In this document: piece by piece, positions 11,815 through 23,019 of the stretch | How the letters are laid out: each line of letters opens with the position of its first letter | Numbering within the stretch: the first letter of the stretch is position 1 | Assembly (NCBI GenBank): GCA_026120185.1 | Contig: JANUWF010001060.1 | Span: 1 to 64,000, forward strand | Direction of reading: 5' to 3' | DNA length: 64,000 nt | DNA from: Voacanga thouarsii | Lineage: Eukaryota; Streptophyta; Magnoliopsida; Gentianales; Apocynaceae | Notes under the pieces: model-generated | What the model was told of the DNA's origin: nothing | What the model saw: only the letters and a program-made list of their open reading frames with translations | Database searches by the model: none | Made by a program: the position numbers and the translations under genes

Positions 11815-12393
11815 TGTATAAAAATCATTCATATTTAAATCCCTCCCTGGTCAAGTTTTAATTAAAATATTAATTTTAAATTACACATATGAGCAAGTAT
11901 ACCCATTGCAAGCATAGTATAGGGAATTAACGAGTATCAATCCTCAAGGAACAACTATCATTATTTACCATTCATTCATTGTTTAACATATCAACTAGAT
12001 TGATAAAGAAATAAAAATAAAAATAAAAACAAAATATATATACAACTCATGGAGAGAGAAACATGTAATTAAACAGTTATTCTAAAAAACATGACATGAA
12101 TCATGTAACGCTTATCACAATCAACCATTATCTTAGCATCATTAAGGAATAAAAATAGAAACCAATTCTTCCCAATTCATGGAATCACTATTTCTTGATT
12201 AAATTAGTAGATTTTCCAATTGAATCAACATAACCAAAGAAATGCATTAAACCCATCCTTCAACAATTATCCCTATACTCTACGTGATAATGAACATGAA
12301 ATTAAGCAATAATCCTATACTCTAGGCGAAATTAACTAATCTTTGATTACTTAGCCAATAACCCTATACTCTAGGAGAAATTAACTTACCAAA
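11815..12393 (-). repeat. E0 5' LTR, truncated
   Basis: Begins TGTATAAAAATCATTC on the plus strand and tracks the 3' LTR (5888 onward) through landmarks such as GGGAATTAACGAGTATC and CCTATACTCTAG. It then stops near 12393, where a poly-T and a gag fragment begin. Only about 0.58 of ~1.9 kb remains. Confidence 0.75.
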
Positions 12394-12399
12394 AAAGGC

Positions 12400-12655
12400 T
12401 ATTTTTTTTTTTTTGGTAATGTTGGTAGGAGCTTTCAACTTTGCATCCATAACTACTATCGCATCAATACTATGCATTCTTTGGGTGTGTGCCATAGGTC
12501 TTGGGTTACCCATGAATAGCTGTTCATTGCTAGGCTCTCAATCAAATCTCTTAGTTCTTTTGGAGTTCTAATTACTGTAGAACCACCTGCAAATTCCTTT
12601 AAAAGATGCTTGGTGGTAAAATTGAAAGTTAAATATCGCAAACATGAACACAAAA
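12400..12655 (-). pseudogene. gag C-terminal scrap (Athila-like)
   Basis: The minus strand reads GGSTVIRTPKELRDLIESLA then MNSYSW. This aligns with the plus-strand gag at about 1366-1444 (GGSINHMTPEQVFDLIENLA then SNNYSW). It lies outside E0's 5' LTR, so it belongs to a different element. Stops follow after about 65 codons. Its copy is at 59345-59612. Confidence 0.7.
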
Positions 12656-12672
12656 GCAGTAAAAACTATTAG

Positions 12673-14718
12673 TGTTTTGCCCTAGAGGCGATCACATGTA
12701 TTTCGTATATTGTATATTTGTTCAATAATACAAAACATTATTTATCTTTCAGTTTGTTTTATTTATACTTTCGTATAAAATAACTATTAGATGAAGTCCC
12801 AAGTTCAACAATTTGTTAAGAAAATCATGATAGAGATCATGATGTGTGGTTCCTACTACACTATATAGTGTTCATACTTAAATCATCCCTAGTCACAGTG
12901 TTAATGAGATAGGATATCATTAATGCATCATAATTAGCACGTATTATACTTCCTGATTTGATTAGGCGGTGGTTCTCATATCCATGAGTATTGTGATACT
13001 TAAAGTTAACACGTGGATATTTGTTACTTGAACAGGTACATTAGATGACCTAATTATGAGATAATCACATGGATAATTATTTAGTGCAAGTATAGAATCT
13101 AATCATAGCAAATGTGCAAGTATCCTTAGACTTGATATCTTTAAGATACTTTGTTTGCTAAACATTGTACTTTGATTCCAATCTCTGGAGTCCTGACAAG
13201 ACCGCCTATGGGATGGATATTGGGTACAATGTGAAGTAAATGAAAGTAGTTGAGAGAATCAATAAATGATTCACTACTCCTAATAGTAGGGGACGAATAC
13301 CTCATGACCACTTGTAGGAATTACTACTTGAGAAATCCTTGGCTAAGGCAATTGTATATTGGAAATGGTTCCAATTGATACACATGATGACCAGTGGGTT
13401 TTGGGAAAAAGTATTAAAATATTCGGGTCAGAATTAATTAATATTCTGGAGAGAGTTCGCACTAATTTTGAACTCTAAACCGAATAAGATATTCAATAGT
13501 GAAAGGAGTTTAATGCACTGTTGTTTACTATTGAAAAATTCAAGTCAGGCCACTTAACTTTCTAGACTTTTGGCTGGTCATGATGTACTGTTAGGTGCCA
13601 CTCGTGATATGCTTAATGTGGATTTATGAATTAGAGAATTAATAAATCAATTCTAGTTAAAATTAATAAGTTAATTCTAATTATTAAGGACTATTAATCT
13701 TAAATATATTTGGATTAATTCTTATTTCGCTACTAATAGACTAGGAAACATAATAAGTCACACACAATAGAGGATTATGGACTTGGGATGTTATTTGATA
13801 ATATTATAGGGTTATTTGAGAAAAGAAGAAGTTGGTGTGGTCGAATTATAGTTATTTATAATTTATAGACCAAATTATAATTAAGAAAAATTACAATACT
13901 AATTGGGAATTAAGGAAACTTTATTCCTTAAGGTTTCTGGTTACCAAAACACACGAGATATATACTGATATATGTTACACCATGTTTTGGTATGTTATAA
14001 CCTGAACAGAAAAGAAAGATTGTTTTCCTGTGTGTTCTTCTTCTTCTCCCAAAACCTTCACGGCCGATCGTTGTCTTGCTAGCACCAGAACAAGGTGGTC
14101 CTATTTTTGAATCCTCATGAGGTTTTTAGTTGGAGGCAATTCTACTCTTGAATTGCAGTTGTTGTGATCGGACGGTGAACTACTCGTTCGTCCAAGTTTG
14201 TGCAGTTTGCTGGATCGCACCATCAACATCCAGGAGAAAGTTTTGAAATGTACTCACAAAAAGGTAAACATTGTACCATTACTTTTACTTGTTTTTATTC
14301 ACAGACATGCGATCTTGGGATTGGAATTCAGTTTTTTCTACTGCAATTTGATTATGAATGACCTAAGTTTTGAATGTGGTATTAGATTGTCCATGTTTGT
14401 GGTTTTAATAGGTTATTATGCTTTTGTGAAATTGTTTCATGAACTATCGTTGTGTATTTTGAATACACAGTTTATTGGGTGATGAAAATCGCAGTGATTT
14501 TGGTATGTGAACATTGTTTTCAAAATGGTTTTGAAATTGGTTCATGTTGTTTATGGATTGCTCTATTGTGTAAATATCTGTAATGGTTACAGTATCCCAG
14601 AAAATCTATTTTCCAAAGGGTTTTGCAAAGAAGAAAACTGTTTCTGTTAATTAGCTTCTGTGAAGAATTGTTCTTCGTTTTGGTTGTTTCTGTTTTTCAG
14701 TGAACAGAATGTGAAGAT
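12673..14718 (+). repeat. copia-type LTR
   Basis: Begins TGTTTTGCCCTAGAGGC, a pattern I associate with Ty1/copia LTR starts, and runs about 2 kb without coding. It contains TATA-like sequence (GAGATATATACTG near 13950) and then a C/T-rich leader (TTCTTCTTCTTCTCCC near 14040), as in a U3-R-U5 layout. The far end is not certain; homology with the second copy (59630-61676) ends at 14718 because another element is inserted there in that copy. No internal copia domain is adjacent, so a solo LTR or LTR fragment is likely. Confidence 0.55.
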
Positions 14719-15244
14719 ATTATTTTTCTAGGCATTGAACACAGGATTTTTCTTCGGTAATTGCCAGAGAAGACGACCGAAAAACCTTCCACAGAAAAAT
14801 CGGCTTAAGGCACAAAATAACCCAAACCGCAGCTAGCTCCTCTTGAGACGCGACTGGCTTGGGTTGATTTCATGCAATCCATGGTTGGCATCTAATATGC
14901 CAGCCGCAGATGAATTTTTTATATATATATAAAAAAAAATTGATTTTCCTACTTTTTGTTTCTTTACATATGTGGCCCGCGGTATTTTTTTTTCCTATTT
15001 TGCACCTAAATTTTTCAAAAAATTTTGTTTTTGGACTAACGGAGTTATTTTTCCAAAATTTGATTTTGAAAAATAATATATTTTTCTAAAATATTAATTT
15101 TAGATTATATATTATTTAATTCTTAAAATATGATTTTAGCAATTAATATGAAGAGTGGGAGAGGGAGGTCTCTTTGTGCTTATTTCTGGGACTTACCACT
15201 TACTAAGAGTTTTATTAACCAACTGAATTACTATTCTGTCATTT
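14719..15244. other. unassigned AT-rich sequence
   Basis: No coding, LTR or repeat match that I can recognise. It may be the remainder of the copia LTR or its flank. Contains a short (TA)n and poly-A at 14921-14939. Confidence 0.4.
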
Positions 15245-16581
15245 GACTTTGATACTCAAGTAAGAGTTCGGTTGATAAAAGTGAAATTTGAAAATAAAGT
15301 GTGAATATTTAAGTATTGAATTCTAAAAAATTGAATTTTGAAGGCTGATTTATGAAAAATCAAGTTGAATATGAAGTTTAAATTAGTTACAATACATTTT
15401 TAAATTCTAAATTATTACAATTTAAGTAAAATAGAAAAGAACATTAATAATTAGGTGAGTGTTTAACGTATTCAAATTTCAAACATACATAACTTTCAAA
15501 TAACTTAGAATTTATAACAAAGTTTTAGTACATCTTAACCAATTAAGTGATAATAAAAATTTGTTATCAAATACACTTAATTAATTAAGTACTCAATATT
15601 ATCTATTATTAAATACATTTAATAAAATAAATATTTAACTAATAAATTTTAAGTACTTAATTATATTACCAAACAAGTCTCAATGATTGACTTAAAAACT
15701 AATAAAAAAGTAATAAAGAACTCATACTTATTTTTTGTGACGCGTTTCTTGTATAAGTTCTCAAGTGGGACTTTTTTTTTTTTTTTTTTTCATTTAGTAA
15801 CTTTCCATCCAAAGAGAACTTTCCATCCAAAGAGAACCATCTCTTTTGTAACTGTTCATGGATGCAAGCAGCGAAAACAGCTTGGACGCCAGAAGCTAAA
15901 TGAAAATGTCTATAAACCAAGAGAACTTAATCGTGTTGGAATCTTACTGCCTATAAACCAAGATTTAACATCTGAACTACTCCATGGACCGTCAACAAAA
16001 GTCATATACCAAGAGAACTTAATAATGGTCTCGTTTTATTACGGAAGTTTAAAAATTGAAATTTAATTATTTAAATATCTAATTCTATGACTCAAGTTGA
16101 AGAATTAATTCTGAAATTTGAAGTCGAGTTTGAAACCTAAATTAATTATAAATTGTTTTTATACTATAATATATTACAATTTAGATTAAATATAAAAAAA
16201 TATTAATAATTAGATGTGTATGAAATATATTGAGACTTCAAATTTAAGTCAATTTTATTTCACTTAAAATTTATAATAAGAGTTCAGCACAATTTAATCA
16301 ATTAAGTAATAATAAAATTTTGTTATCAAACATATTTATTTAAATTTGCACTTAATATTGTCTATTATTAAACACATTTTATGAAATAAGTACTTAATTA
16401 ATTAATTTTAAATATTTAATTAAATTATCAAACATGCTCAATGTTGGCATCTAAATGAAAATGCCTTTAAACCTAGAGAACCTAATAGTATTGGAATCTA
16501 GATGAAAAATCTATAAACCAAGAGGAACTAATAATGTTGGAATCTTATTGCCTACAAGCCAAGATTTAACATCTGAACTAC
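15245..16581. repeat. diverged ~0.8-kb tandem duplication, left of CACTA
   Basis: 15245-15685 and 16050-16443 are diverged copies; landmarks are TAATAATTAG, a TTTGTTATCAAA-like segment, TCTATTATTAAA and CAAACA(T/A)G..CTCAATG. Each is followed by a unit carrying GTTGGAATCTTA then GCCTATAAACCAAGATTTAA then CATCTGAACTAC, at 15936-15983 and 16536-16581. A third unit lies at 24132-24190. The CACTA element sits inside the second unit. The origin of the duplicated sequence is unknown. Confidence 0.75.
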
Positions 16582-16612
16582 CACAACAGGAAAAATTGCT
16601 ATTTGTGACGGC
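16582..16612 (+). repeat. CACTA left terminal inverted repeat
   Basis: CACAACAGGAAAAATTGC then TATTTGTGACGG. The fourth base is A rather than the T of the canonical CACTA, so this end is decayed or variant; the partner end is canonical. Confidence 0.85.
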
Positions 16613-16689
16613 CAAAAACCCTCGCAAAACCGTCGCTGACCGACGTCGCAATTTGCGACGGCCATGGGAAACCGTCGCAAATTGAGACG

Positions 16690-17510
16690 GTTTTGCGAGG
16701 GCAAAAAAAAATCGTTGCTATTTGCGACGGTTTTGCGAGGATTTTGCGACGAAAAACATTGACCCTCACAAAATTCTCGCAAACTGCGACAGTTTTGCGA
16801 GGGTCAACTTTGTGCCCTCGCAAAACCGTCGCAAATTTGCGAGGGTTTTGCGAGGGCCCAAGTCGTGGCCCTCGCAAAACCCTCGCAAATTGCGACGGTT
16901 TTGCAAGGGCCCAAGCAAACCCAAGTAATGGCCCTCGCAAAATCCTCGCAAATTGCGACGGTTTTGCGAGGGTCGACTTTGTGCCCTCGCAAAACCGTCG
17001 CAATTTGCGAGGGTTTTGCGAGGGCTACGGTTTGGACCCTCACAAAACCCTCGCAAATTGCGACGGTTTTGCGAGGGGAGAATTAACCCCCAAGTCATGA
17101 CCCTCGCAAAACCCTCGCAAATTGCGACGGTTTTGCGAGGGCCAAGCAAACCAGTAATGGCCCTCGCAAATTGCGACGGTTTTGCGAGGGTCGACTTTGT
17201 GCCCTCGCAAAACCGTCGCAATTTGCGAGGGTTGCGAGGCTACGTTGGACCCTCGCAAAACCCTCGCAAATTACGACGGTTTTGCGAGGGGAGAATTAAC
17301 CCCAAGTTATTACCCTCGCAAAACCGTCGCAAATTGCGAGGGTTTTGCGAGGGCCCAAGCCGTGGCCCTCGCAAAACCCTCGCAAATTTGCAAAGGTTTT
17401 TTGAGGGCCAACCTTGTACCCTCGCAAATTGCGACGGTTTTGCAAGGGCTACAGCTTGAGCCCTCACAAAACCCTCGCAAATTGCAACGGTTTTGCGAGA
17501 ATTTTGCAAT
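16690..17510. repeat. CACTA left subterminal palindromic array
   Basis: About 13 units, starting near 16814, 16869, 16931, 16984, 17037, 17101, 17160, 17202, 17250, 17312, 17365, 17418 and 17460, with earlier degenerate ones. Each is a near-perfect palindrome CCCTCGCAAAACC(G/C)TCGCAA-TTTGCGA.GGTTTTGCGAGGG of about 42 bp plus a 10-23 bp linker. Linkers repeat in a fixed order (CAAGCAAACC.AGTAATGG, GTCGACTTTGTG, CTACG.TTGGA, GAGAATTAACCCC), giving a ~210-232 bp higher-order period. In En/Spm elements such repeats bind the transposase; that role is inferred. Frames through the array on both strands are not genes. Confidence 0.9.
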
Positions 17511-17775
17511 AATTTTTTATTTTTTTTATTATTATATTTATTTTAAATTATTAATTTCCTATAAATCAACCCTGAAACACTATACAAATAAATGCCAAAA
17601 CTATGTTCATAATCCAAAAAAATACTATAAAAAATTAAAAATAAACCCAAATAAATAGCATTAAAATACTAAAATATAATATAATATAAAATACATAATA
17701 AGTATCTAAAAAAGTAAAATAATTCACAAAAATTAGTAATAGTGTATAAAGTGTATAAAAATAAATATAACAAGT

Positions 17776-18035
17776 CTATGTAAGTAATGAAGAAGCAGCT
17801 GCAGAAGGGGGTGGAGGAGGGGAACGAGAGCCCCTACGTGGGCCCGGGTGCTCATCAGCTGGATCAAATTCATCGTTAGCATTTGGATCTTCATCTTCAG
17901 CATTAGCAGCCGCAATGCGCGCTTCTATCTCCTCTATGGATGGCATAGATGGTGCAGGAATACCCATCTTGTCTGACATAGCTGCCATCCAACCACCAAA
18001 TATAGACTGCTGTTGCCTTATGAAATCACGTACAT
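17776..18035 (-). pseudogene. C-terminal exon of a CACTA-associated transposase-like protein
   Basis: The minus-strand exon begins just after an AG acceptor (ATACAAG, about 18036) and ends at TAG 17776-17778. It encodes DVRDFIRQQQSIFGGWMAAM, then an acidic Ala/Glu/Asn-rich helix (EEIEARIAAANAEDEDPNA) and a Pro/Arg/Ser tail (GPRRGSRSPPPPP). This composition, and its place next to the subterminal array, match the end of the plant TNP1/Ptta-type second ORF of En/Spm elements. Upstream exons are not recognised. A pyrimidine-poor intron precedes it, so splicing is uncertain. It could equally be a captured host exon. Confidence 0.45.
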
Positions 18036-21000
18036 CTTGTATGTGATGAAATTTAAAATAAAAAATATTAAAAGATTTTGAAATGTTAAACAAATAATAA
18101 TAAGGATTGAAATTATGTAATAAAAAAAATTTAAAATTTGACATGAGATAATAATGATGTAATAGATTTAAGGAATCTCTCACCATTAACTATATAAATT
18201 GTGAGGGGGTCACATAAGAAAAATTGCAGCAATTACAGCCATTTCTATGAGTAAATTCATTTTCCAACATTCAACACAAAATTCTACTTTTACTCTAAAA
18301 CAGGGGTTAAAATCATTTACTTAATTAATTAAGGAAACCATTTTATTTTAAAACATAAACCTCCAGTTCAAAACCTACATATGTTAGGTGATGCCACTCA
18401 TGTCAAAAGTACACATAAGAAAAAAGGATAAAGTCTAACCTCTGTTAGGATTGCGAGGAATGAACTCGGCATACAATCACCATCAAACCAATATCTGAGA
18501 ACAGGAGAATGGACAAGTTATATACAAGTTAAACTGGTCTCACGTATTTCTTTGAAATAGACAAAATGAAGTTATCTAATGCATGCAAATTACACTGACA
18601 TAAATTTTTCGCAGTCTAATTAATCAAAGAGTAGTAGCAGTAGTCAATCTGAACAATATAAATTTTCAATAGTCTTTGAGATATTTGTCTTTAAGGTTAA
18701 TCTGAACAATTCATATAGTTCAAATGTGGAAGAAGCTGACTTGGAGTTTGCTTTTAGGTCTTTATTGATTAACCTTGGTGTATCAGAACCCCTAACTAAG
18801 GTTCTTCCCAAGGGTAAGTGTTCTATTTTGCAGATTCTAATATAGTATTTTGCAAATGAATGAAGGTAAGCACGGAAAAGATGAAAACAAACTTTCAAGT
18901 GCCTAATATAAGACTGATAAAGCTTTTGCATGGTTTTGGATGAAATTAATAGTAGAATTGCTCTTAGTACTTTGTGCATTCTCCTTTAAACTCCACCAAA
19001 AGATATATTTGTAGTTATAGTCATTCTTATCAGTATTTTTGCATGCTCATGTGTAAATTTCAGCCACCAAAAATTAGCCTAAAATAGTAACACAAAAGAT
19101 GAAGAAGGAGGAGGCAAAGAAAGAGAGAAAATGCTCATTATCTTTGTCCTTAAGCATACTTAGATAGAAGATATATTGCACTTTAAAATCCTTGTTTCCA
19201 GCCTATAGGAAAAACAAACTAACCATGAAGCATCAAACAATTCCAATTACACCAACAGCTGCCAAAACTATGCATCTTCAAATAATTCAACTCAACAAAA
19301 AGCCATAAATACATATAAAAATGATCTTTGTCTTGCACTGCATTGAACAATAAGTTAGCTAATAAGAAGAAAACTAATAGCTTCTTTTTTCCTTTATCCA
19401 TCCAATTACAAGGGAGAAAAATATCCTTTGAGAAATTATACAAAATATCACCTTGTGAGAAACAAAACTCATATGGATGCCAACAAGCCTCCGACAAAAT
19501 CTCAAGTAATAGTTTAGAAGAAAAGAAGAGAGCCAGAACAATATTCAATAACCCTTACCAACCCATACTCAACATAACTGCATATGAGCCAGTCTAGAAC
19601 CAAAACTCAGTATGGTAAGAAGAACAGCAAACACAGTTAACTTGGAGGGATGGACACGGCGATGGCAGAGGGTAATCAACTTATTTGGAGTATCAAGATG
19701 CCAAAAGAAAAAAAAAAAAATCGGCATAGTTTCCCCTGTATACTGGACGTTTCTAGGCACAAAGCCACCACAAAATCAACAACATTTGAAAAAAAAAAAA
19801 CATTAACTGTCACAACAATAAAAGGGTAATCACCCATTACCCATGGGGAATGATCACCCATCACTCACGAGGAATGATAACCCATCACTCACAGGGATCC
19901 ATTCTTATAAGTTAAAAAAAGAGAAAAAAAGATGATAATAGAAATGCAAAAAATACAACAAAACAGAACAAATTTAGTGGCTCCAGCATCAACAAGCAGC
20001 AACCACATGTTCAAGCATGCAGAATTTGTTTCACTTGTATTCATGTTATACAATGAGTAAAAGAAAAGAAAAGAATGAGAAATGTACCACAAGGCTATCA
20101 TTAGTGAATAGGTGATTAGCCAAAACAAAAGTCTTTGAGAAGGTCATTGAGAAGTACATCTTTTAGGTTTATATTCTAATCATATTATCTCGGCTCCATA
20201 ATGCATCCAAACAAAATTGCAACTCAAAGGATTCACTTTTTGAATCTTTTTGCGTCCAGCGTTTCCCTTTTCTCATCAGCTCAAAGCCTTCCTTCAAGGA
20301 ATACCATTAAACAAATTTAGATAAAATGAAAAAAATAATGACAACAGTTCAGATTTGTAGTATGATGATAAAGATTTTAGTTCATACCATCAGAAGATTT
20401 TAGATAGAAGAATGCTTAAAGTTAAGTATACTTACAAATTTGCAAACATCCTACCACGTAGAAGGTGCCAGTATCCACGAGACAAGCAAAAATGTTGTGT
20501 TTATATTGCACAAAATGAGGAAATATCTAATGGCTTTGAAGACAATCGGATAGACAATGAAAACCAAAACTCTATTAGTAGACTAGCCTTGCAAATCACA
20601 CCAAATGCTAAGTACATATTAAAACTGAGCTACTTAAGAATTACAGCCTTCAATTTAGATATTCATCCACTTTTAGGTAATAGGAAACCATGCAACCACA
20701 ACCCTACCAACACCAAACCCCACCACCTCCCAAACCAAACCCACAAGGAAAAAAATGAAAAATAATGGAGTATCCCAACTTGAGGGTAACACGTGAAGGC
20801 AGCATGGAATAACAAATCGCAACTGTGAAGCTATCACTAGCATCATTATATAGCAATTTTTCCTCTTCCTTACTTCTCTTTTCCCTTCTAACTTCCAGTT
20901 ATGATCTTTAATCATGACAGTCCAAAAATGGATAATTATCATTACTGTCAAAATTGTTATTTCCCACTCCACATTATGCAAGTAAAAAATCACTCTTTAC

Positions 21001-21130
21001 AAATTCTATTAAAAATCACTCTTTAATATTTTTAGAATATAAACCTAAAAAAATACTGCAAATTCAATATTTGTACTCACCAAGAACAGTCAGATGAACA
21101 AAATCAAAAGTCTTCCAACAAAACTTCGTC
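18036..21130. other. CACTA interior, possible captured or degenerate exons
   Basis: AT-rich, mostly non-coding. Several minus-strand segments end at good donor sites: 21090-21080 (CTTG|GTGAGTA), 20442-20430 (AATTT|GTAAGTAT) and 18442-18436 (AGAG|GTTAGA). Each is preceded by a short open stretch, for example one ending PSSFLAILTE at about 18445. I recognise none of the products. They may be exons of the element's own degenerate gene or of a captured host gene. Confidence 0.35.
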
Positions 21131-21133
21131 TTG

Positions 21134-21790
21134 GGGGCCGGCGGGAGCTATAGGGGGCGGGCGAAGGGGCTGCGGGGGTGGGGGGTTACGGGGAGATGAC
21201 ACGGGAGGGAAGGGGGTGGTTGCGGGGGAGATAGGTGAAGGGGGTGGTCGCGCGGGGGTCGTGAGGGGGCTGCGGGGGTGGGGGTTGCGGGGGAGAAGGG
21301 GAAGGGGAGGGGGCGGCGGGAGTCGAACGGGGGGTGGGGGGAGGGAGCTACGGGGGTGGGGGAAGGGGCTGCGGGGGTGGGGGTTGCGGGGGAGAAGGGA
21401 GAAGGGGAGGGGGGTCGCGAGGGGCTGCGGGGTGGGGTTGCGGGGAGAAGGGGAAGGGGAGGGGGCGGCGGGAGTCGAACGGGGGGGTGGGGGGACCGGC
21501 GGGAGCTACGGGGGTGGGGGGTTGCGGGGGAGAAGGGAGAAGGGGACGGGGAGGGGGCGGCGGAGTCGGACGGGGGGGGGGAGATCGGGAGGGGGGGAGG
21601 GGGAGGGGCCGGCGGGAGCTACAGGGGGTGGGGGAAGGGGCCGTGGGGGTGGGGGTTGCGGGGAAGAGGGAGAAGGGGACGGGGATGGGGGCGGCGGAAG
21701 TCGGACGGAGGGAGATCGGGGGGGCGGCAGCTATAGGAGTGGGGGAAGGGGCTGCGGGGGTAATGGGTAGTAGTAGTAGAAGAAGAAGAG
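21134..21790 (+). repeat. G-rich strand-asymmetric repeat (potential G-quadruplex)
   Basis: About 650 bp with almost no T or C runs. Units of ~130-150 bp contain GCGGGGGTGGGGGTTGCGGG, GAGAAGGGGAAGGGGAGGGG, GCGGCGGGAGTCG and a GGGGGGTGGGGGGAG-like run, repeated four to five times, ending in (GTA)n(GAA)n. The surrounding element is AT-rich. Long Gly/Arg-rich frames exist in all three plus frames, which marks them as repeat artefacts. On the minus strand it would be a Pro/Ala-rich first exon or UTR ahead of the donor at about 21081. Confidence 0.9.
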
Positions 21791-21859
21791 TGTGAGGAAG
21801 AAGGAGGGAAAAATAAAAAGGAGGGTGTGAAAATTTTTAAGAAATTTTAAATTTTTTTT

Positions 21860-22243
21860 TAAAAATTTTTTAGTTATTTCGTCACAATTTGTGACGAAAA
21901 AATTAAATTTCGTTAATTTCTTATAAATTGATAAGAATAATATTTATAAATCAATCTCTATATTATAATTTTTTTTTAGTAATCTCAATAATAATAATAG
22001 TATTTAAATTATTTTTCTTTATATATACATACATGTTATAATATATATTAAATCAAAGAGATATTTATATATATTGTATACTATATAAGCATATCCATAT
22101 GCTTATATAGTCATCAATTTTTTAGTGACTTAAACAATAATAACAGTATTTGAATTATTTTTCTTTATATATTTTACTTTATACATCACTTAATCAAGGT
22201 GATATATAAAAAAATTAGACATATATATATACATACATACATG

Positions 22244-22274
<31 letters not shown>

Positions 22275-22960
22275 TAAACCAGAGAGCTACTTATATATAT
22301 TGTATACTACATAAGCATATACATATACTTATATATTAGAGTAAGTATATAATTTAATAGAATTAACTATATATATTACAAACTAATCTCTACATTATAA
22401 TTATTACTATTTTTTTACTGATCTCAACAATAATATTAGTATTTGAATTGTTTTTCTTTATATATTTTACTTTATACACCACTTAACCAAATAGATAGAT
22501 AAAAAAATTAGACATATGTATATACATAGGTATATAGTATAATATATATTAACATGTAGGGGATGAAGAACATTACAAACTGATCTCTACATTATACATT
22601 TCACCATTTTTTTAGTGATATTAACAATAATAACAGTATTTGAATTATTTTTCTTTATATATTTTACTTTATACACTACTTAATCAAAGTGATAGATCAA
22701 AAAATTAGATACATGTATATACATAACTACATGTTATAATATATATATTAAACTAAATAGATACTTATATACATTGTATACATATACTTATATATTAGAG
22801 TAAGTATATAACATAATATAATTAACTATATATATTTACTTATGTAATACATTAGGTGTATAACATAACATAATTACATATACAAAATTATAATAAAATG
22901 CACTAATTGAGACCTGTTATTAAAAATATTTTAGTAAATTTGTCAAAATACACTACCACA
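21860..22960. repeat. AT-rich tandem units in CACTA interior
   Basis: A ~110-bp unit with TTTTTTAGTGAT, AACAATAATA and CAGTATTTGAATTATTTTTC then TTTATATATTTTACTTTATA recurs near 21975, 22117, 22409 and 22607. Units are separated by TA-rich and ATACATACATG stretches; a (TA)n tract lies at 22249-22273. No coding signal. Confidence 0.75.
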
Positions 22961-23019
22961 CAAATACATAAAGAAAAATTTTAAAATTTTAAAAAATATT
23001 GATTAAAACCCTATTTTTT

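Larger units (their letters stand above)
5888..12393 (-). mobile_element. LTR retrotransposon E0, pol-less gypsy type, minus strand
   Basis: On the minus strand the order is: truncated 5' LTR (12393-11815), PBS complementary to the 3' end of tRNA-Asp (about 11812-11795), an AT-rich leader, a remnant of an env-position ORF (about 10350-9150), the pre-LTR signature (8880-8840 and 7860-7815), and a full 3' LTR (7814-5888). No gag, RT or integrase lies between the LTRs, so it is either a non-autonomous derivative or heavily deleted. The tRNA-Asp PBS and ORF order resemble the Athila/Tat branch of Ty3/gypsy. The 5' LTR stops abruptly at about 12393 against foreign sequence, so the right target duplication is lost. 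Confidence 0.7.
9779..14718 (+). repeat. 4.94-kb segmental repeat, copy A
   Basis: Nearly colinear with 56711-61676 (offset 46932-46958, drifting through microsatellite and short indels). It spans the env-position remnant, E0 leader, PBS, truncated LTR, gag scrap and copia LTR. By-eye identity is in the mid-90s percent. The left edge starts at CAAGGGGAATG and the right edge at GTGAAGAT. Confidence 0.92.

Noticed and set aside
15683..16066. 127-codon plus frame with duplicated TFHPKR
   Set aside because: Lies across a poly-T tract and the tandem-duplicated non-coding unit; no family match and not preserved in the other units.
16690..17510. CRISPR-like look (regular palindromic repeats with short linkers)
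   Set aside because: Plant DNA, linkers recur in fixed order instead of being unique, no cas genes, and the array lies inside a CACTA element end.
16599..17658. Many long overlapping frames on both strands with repeating FARVLRG/NCDGFAR words
   Set aside because: They are translations of the palindromic subterminal repeats; being open in most frames is a property of the repeat, not of genes.
21216..21795. Gly/Arg-rich proteins of 150-184 residues in all three plus frames
   Set aside because: Low-complexity G-run translation in three frames at once; no start context, domain or codon bias.
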